Origin: Flavobacteriaceae bacterium
GTDB lineage: Bacteria; Bacteroidota; Bacteroidia; Flavobacteriales; Flavobacteriaceae
DNA length: 6,204 bases
Reading direction: 5' to 3'
Assembly: GCA_023141985.1 (NCBI GenBank)
Contig: JAGLKH010000030.1
Span: forward strand, 1 to 6,204
Below are positions 5,873 to 6,204 of this stretch, one piece after another. The notes under the pieces are model-generated. The model made no database searches. It worked only from the letters and a program-made list of their open reading frames with translations, and was not told the origin of the DNA. A program made the translations under genes and the position numbers. Numbering within the stretch: position 1 is the stretch's first letter; each line of letters opens with the position of its first letter.

Positions 5873-6204
5873 ATGAAAGCTTTCTATTTTAAAATTGTTT
5901 TTCTTTTTATAATTTTATCTGGATGCAACTCCAATCAAAAACTACAATCAAATTTCGAACATAACCTCAACAACAATGAACCTAAACCTTGGACCAGCGA
6001 AGCATTTGAAAAAGGTGAAGACGATTTTACTTTTGCCATTATTTCCGATCTTAACGGGGGAGAAAGAGAAGGCATTTATAATATTGCAGTAGAACAGATT
6101 AACAGACTCGAACCCACTTTCGTTTTAAGTGTAGGAGATCTTATTGATGGTGGTACAGAGGATTCTTTACAATTAAAAAAAGAATGGGATGATTTCGGTG
6201 CTCG
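5873..6204 (+). CDS. Lipoprotein, calcineurin-like metallophosphoesterase, partial (C-terminus beyond window edge)
   Basis: The frame opens with ATG at 5873 and runs open for 110 codons to the right edge. Residues 1-18 are a lipoprotein signal: hydrophobic core 8-15 and lipobox 'LSGC' with Cys18, so the protein is exported and lipid anchored. After a low-complexity Asn/Gln-rich linker (19-38), the segment 'FTFAIISDLNGG' (52-63) and 'PTFVLSVGDLIDGG' (81-94) match the first two metal-binding blocks of calcineurin-like phosphoesterases (D-x-H and G-D-x-x-D/x). The first block reads Asp59-Leu-Asn61, so the usual histidine is replaced by Asn; Asp89 is kept. The remaining metal ligands lie beyond the window. 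Substrate is unknown; phosphomonoesters, phosphodiesters and nucleotides are all used within the superfamily. It diverges from dnaG across 198 bp. Confidence 0.82.
   Translation, partial: MKAFYFKIVFLFIILSGCNSNQKLQSNFEHNLNNNEPKPWTSEAFEKGEDDFTFAIISDLNGGEREGIYNIAVEQINRLEPTFVLSVGDLIDGGTEDSLQLKKEWDDFGA

Noticed and set aside
1..6204. A previously undescribed defence, mobile or biosynthetic system
   Set aside because: All seven genes belong to recognised families, composition looks even, and there are no transposase, integrase, repeat-array or toxin-antitoxin signatures. The novelty lies in altered active-site residues, not in a new gene cluster.

Overview
The window is about one third G+C and comes from a member of the Bacteroidota, almost certainly a flavobacterium (Flavobacteriaceae). 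The gliding-motility pair gldB-gldC next to nadE is a known flavobacterial arrangement. The putative promoters resemble the Bacteroidota -7 consensus TAnnTTTG rather than a TATAAT box. Two genes encode lipoproteins with short signal peptides. No mobile element, tRNA, rRNA or CRISPR array was seen, and base composition looks even throughout. It reads as ordinary core chromosome.

Layout from left to right. Positions 1-623, minus strand: the first 207 codons of a class V-type PLP-dependent enzyme with a Tat-like signal peptide, cut by the window edge. Positions 750-2044, minus strand: gldB followed by gldC, overlapping by one base (TAATG) and presumably one operon. Positions 2045-2162: a divergent control region in which two consensus-like -7 boxes, one per strand, lie only 5 bp apart. 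Positions 2163-2951, plus strand: nadE, ammonia-dependent NAD+ synthase. Positions 3086-3715, plus strand: a NarL/FixJ-type regulator whose receiver domain lacks the usual phosphorylation aspartate. Positions 3716-5674, minus strand: dnaG primase, stop-to-stop with the regulator and zero bases between. Positions 5675-5872: a divergent region with a perfect inverted repeat in the dnaG leader. From 5873 to the right edge, plus strand: the start of a lipoprotein metallophosphoesterase.

The genes do not form one obvious pathway. They cover gliding motility (GldB, GldC), NAD+ synthesis (NadE), transcription control (regulator) and replication priming (DnaG), flanked by two predicted exported enzymes. 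No stretch longer than 198 bp lacks a gene.

The most interesting points are at residue level. DnaG has lost all four zinc ligands of its N-terminal zinc-binding domain while keeping the surrounding fold sequence and the catalytic acids, and it starts with TTG. The neighbouring regulator has Glu in place of the phosphoacceptor Asp and Phe in place of one acidic-pocket Asp, so it probably works without phosphorylation or as a permanent phosphomimic. The metallophosphoesterase has Asn where the family normally has the His of its first metal motif. I found no convincing sign of a wholly new multi-gene system.
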